Assembly: GCA_023481025.1 (NCBI GenBank)
Contig: JAMCWV010000213.1
Location: forward strand, 1 to 5,406
Source of the DNA: Gammaproteobacteria bacterium
Lineage (GTDB): Bacteria > Pseudomonadota > Gammaproteobacteria > Enterobacterales > Alteromonadaceae
Reading direction: 5' to 3'
Length of the DNA stretch: 5,406 nt
The position numbers and the translations under genes were made by a program. The notes below the pieces were generated by a model. The model was not told the origin of the DNA, did not search any database, and saw only the letters and a program-made list of their open reading frames with translations. Shown here one piece after another: positions 5,371-5,406 of this stretch (its first letter is position 1; each line of letters begins with the position of its first letter).

Positions 5371-5406
5371 ACCGAAGTCATCGTCTTGACGCATGCCGTC
5401 AACTGA
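5308..5406 (-). repeat. 99-bp inverted repeat, arm 2 (antisense plug copy at window end)
   Basis: This is a perfect inverted copy of 4402-4500, placed after an 807-bp interval and running to the last base. Read on the minus strand it encodes the same 33 plug residues, then leaves homology at 5307 and meets a TAA at 5283-5281. Read on the plus strand it ends the receptor frame with TAA at 5368-5370. Neither crossing gives a sensible protein. This points to a fold-back join rather than an evolved gene end, although a real inverted paralogue beyond the edge is possible. Confidence 0.97.

Noticed and set aside
4402..5406. Insertion sequence or classical invertible promoter element bounded by the inverted repeats
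   Set aside because: The 807 bp between the arms is continuous receptor coding sequence with no transposase, recombinase or target duplication.

Overview
The window looks like chromosomal DNA from a marine-type gammaproteobacterium, probably in or near the Alteromonadales (Idiomarina-like; a low-confidence guess). The evidence is enterobacterial-like UvrD, RarD, YigI and RecQ proteins, together with an Oar-like TonB-dependent receptor of the kind common in that order.

Layout: (1) The 3' end of uvrD (+) enters from the left edge and ends at 235. (2) rarD (-) converges on it, and the two stop codons share one TTAA. (3) yigI (-) lies 21 bp upstream of rarD and probably forms a two-gene operon with it. 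(4) A 77-bp divergent intergenic region carries back-to-back promoter candidates whose -10 boxes overlap. (5) A complete recQ (+) follows. (6) A 265-bp AT-rich regulatory region contains phased A-tracts, repeated AAACTGTCAC words and two promoter candidates. (7) The 5' half of a large TonB-dependent outer-membrane receptor gene (+) runs toward the right edge.

The order and orientation uvrD(+) rarD(-) yigI(-) recQ(+) matches the E. coli locus with corA, yigF, yigG and pldA absent. Two 3'-5' DNA repair helicases (UvrD, RecQ) therefore flank a small inner-membrane transporter/thioesterase operon. The receptor is an unrelated neighbour with its own promoter region.

The most unusual feature is at the right edge. 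The last 99 bases (5308-5406) are an exact reverse complement of 4402-4500, inside the same receptor gene. The receptor reading frame runs into this inverted copy and stops at 5370, so its last 20 codons are antisense plug sequence and the gene is cut at about half its expected length. I think an assembly or amplification fold-back at a contig end is most likely. A real inverted receptor cassette (shufflon-like) is the alternative. I found no RNA genes, CRISPR array, insertion sequence or convincing intrinsic terminator. Apart from the possible inverted receptor cassette, I saw no evidence of a new multi-gene system.
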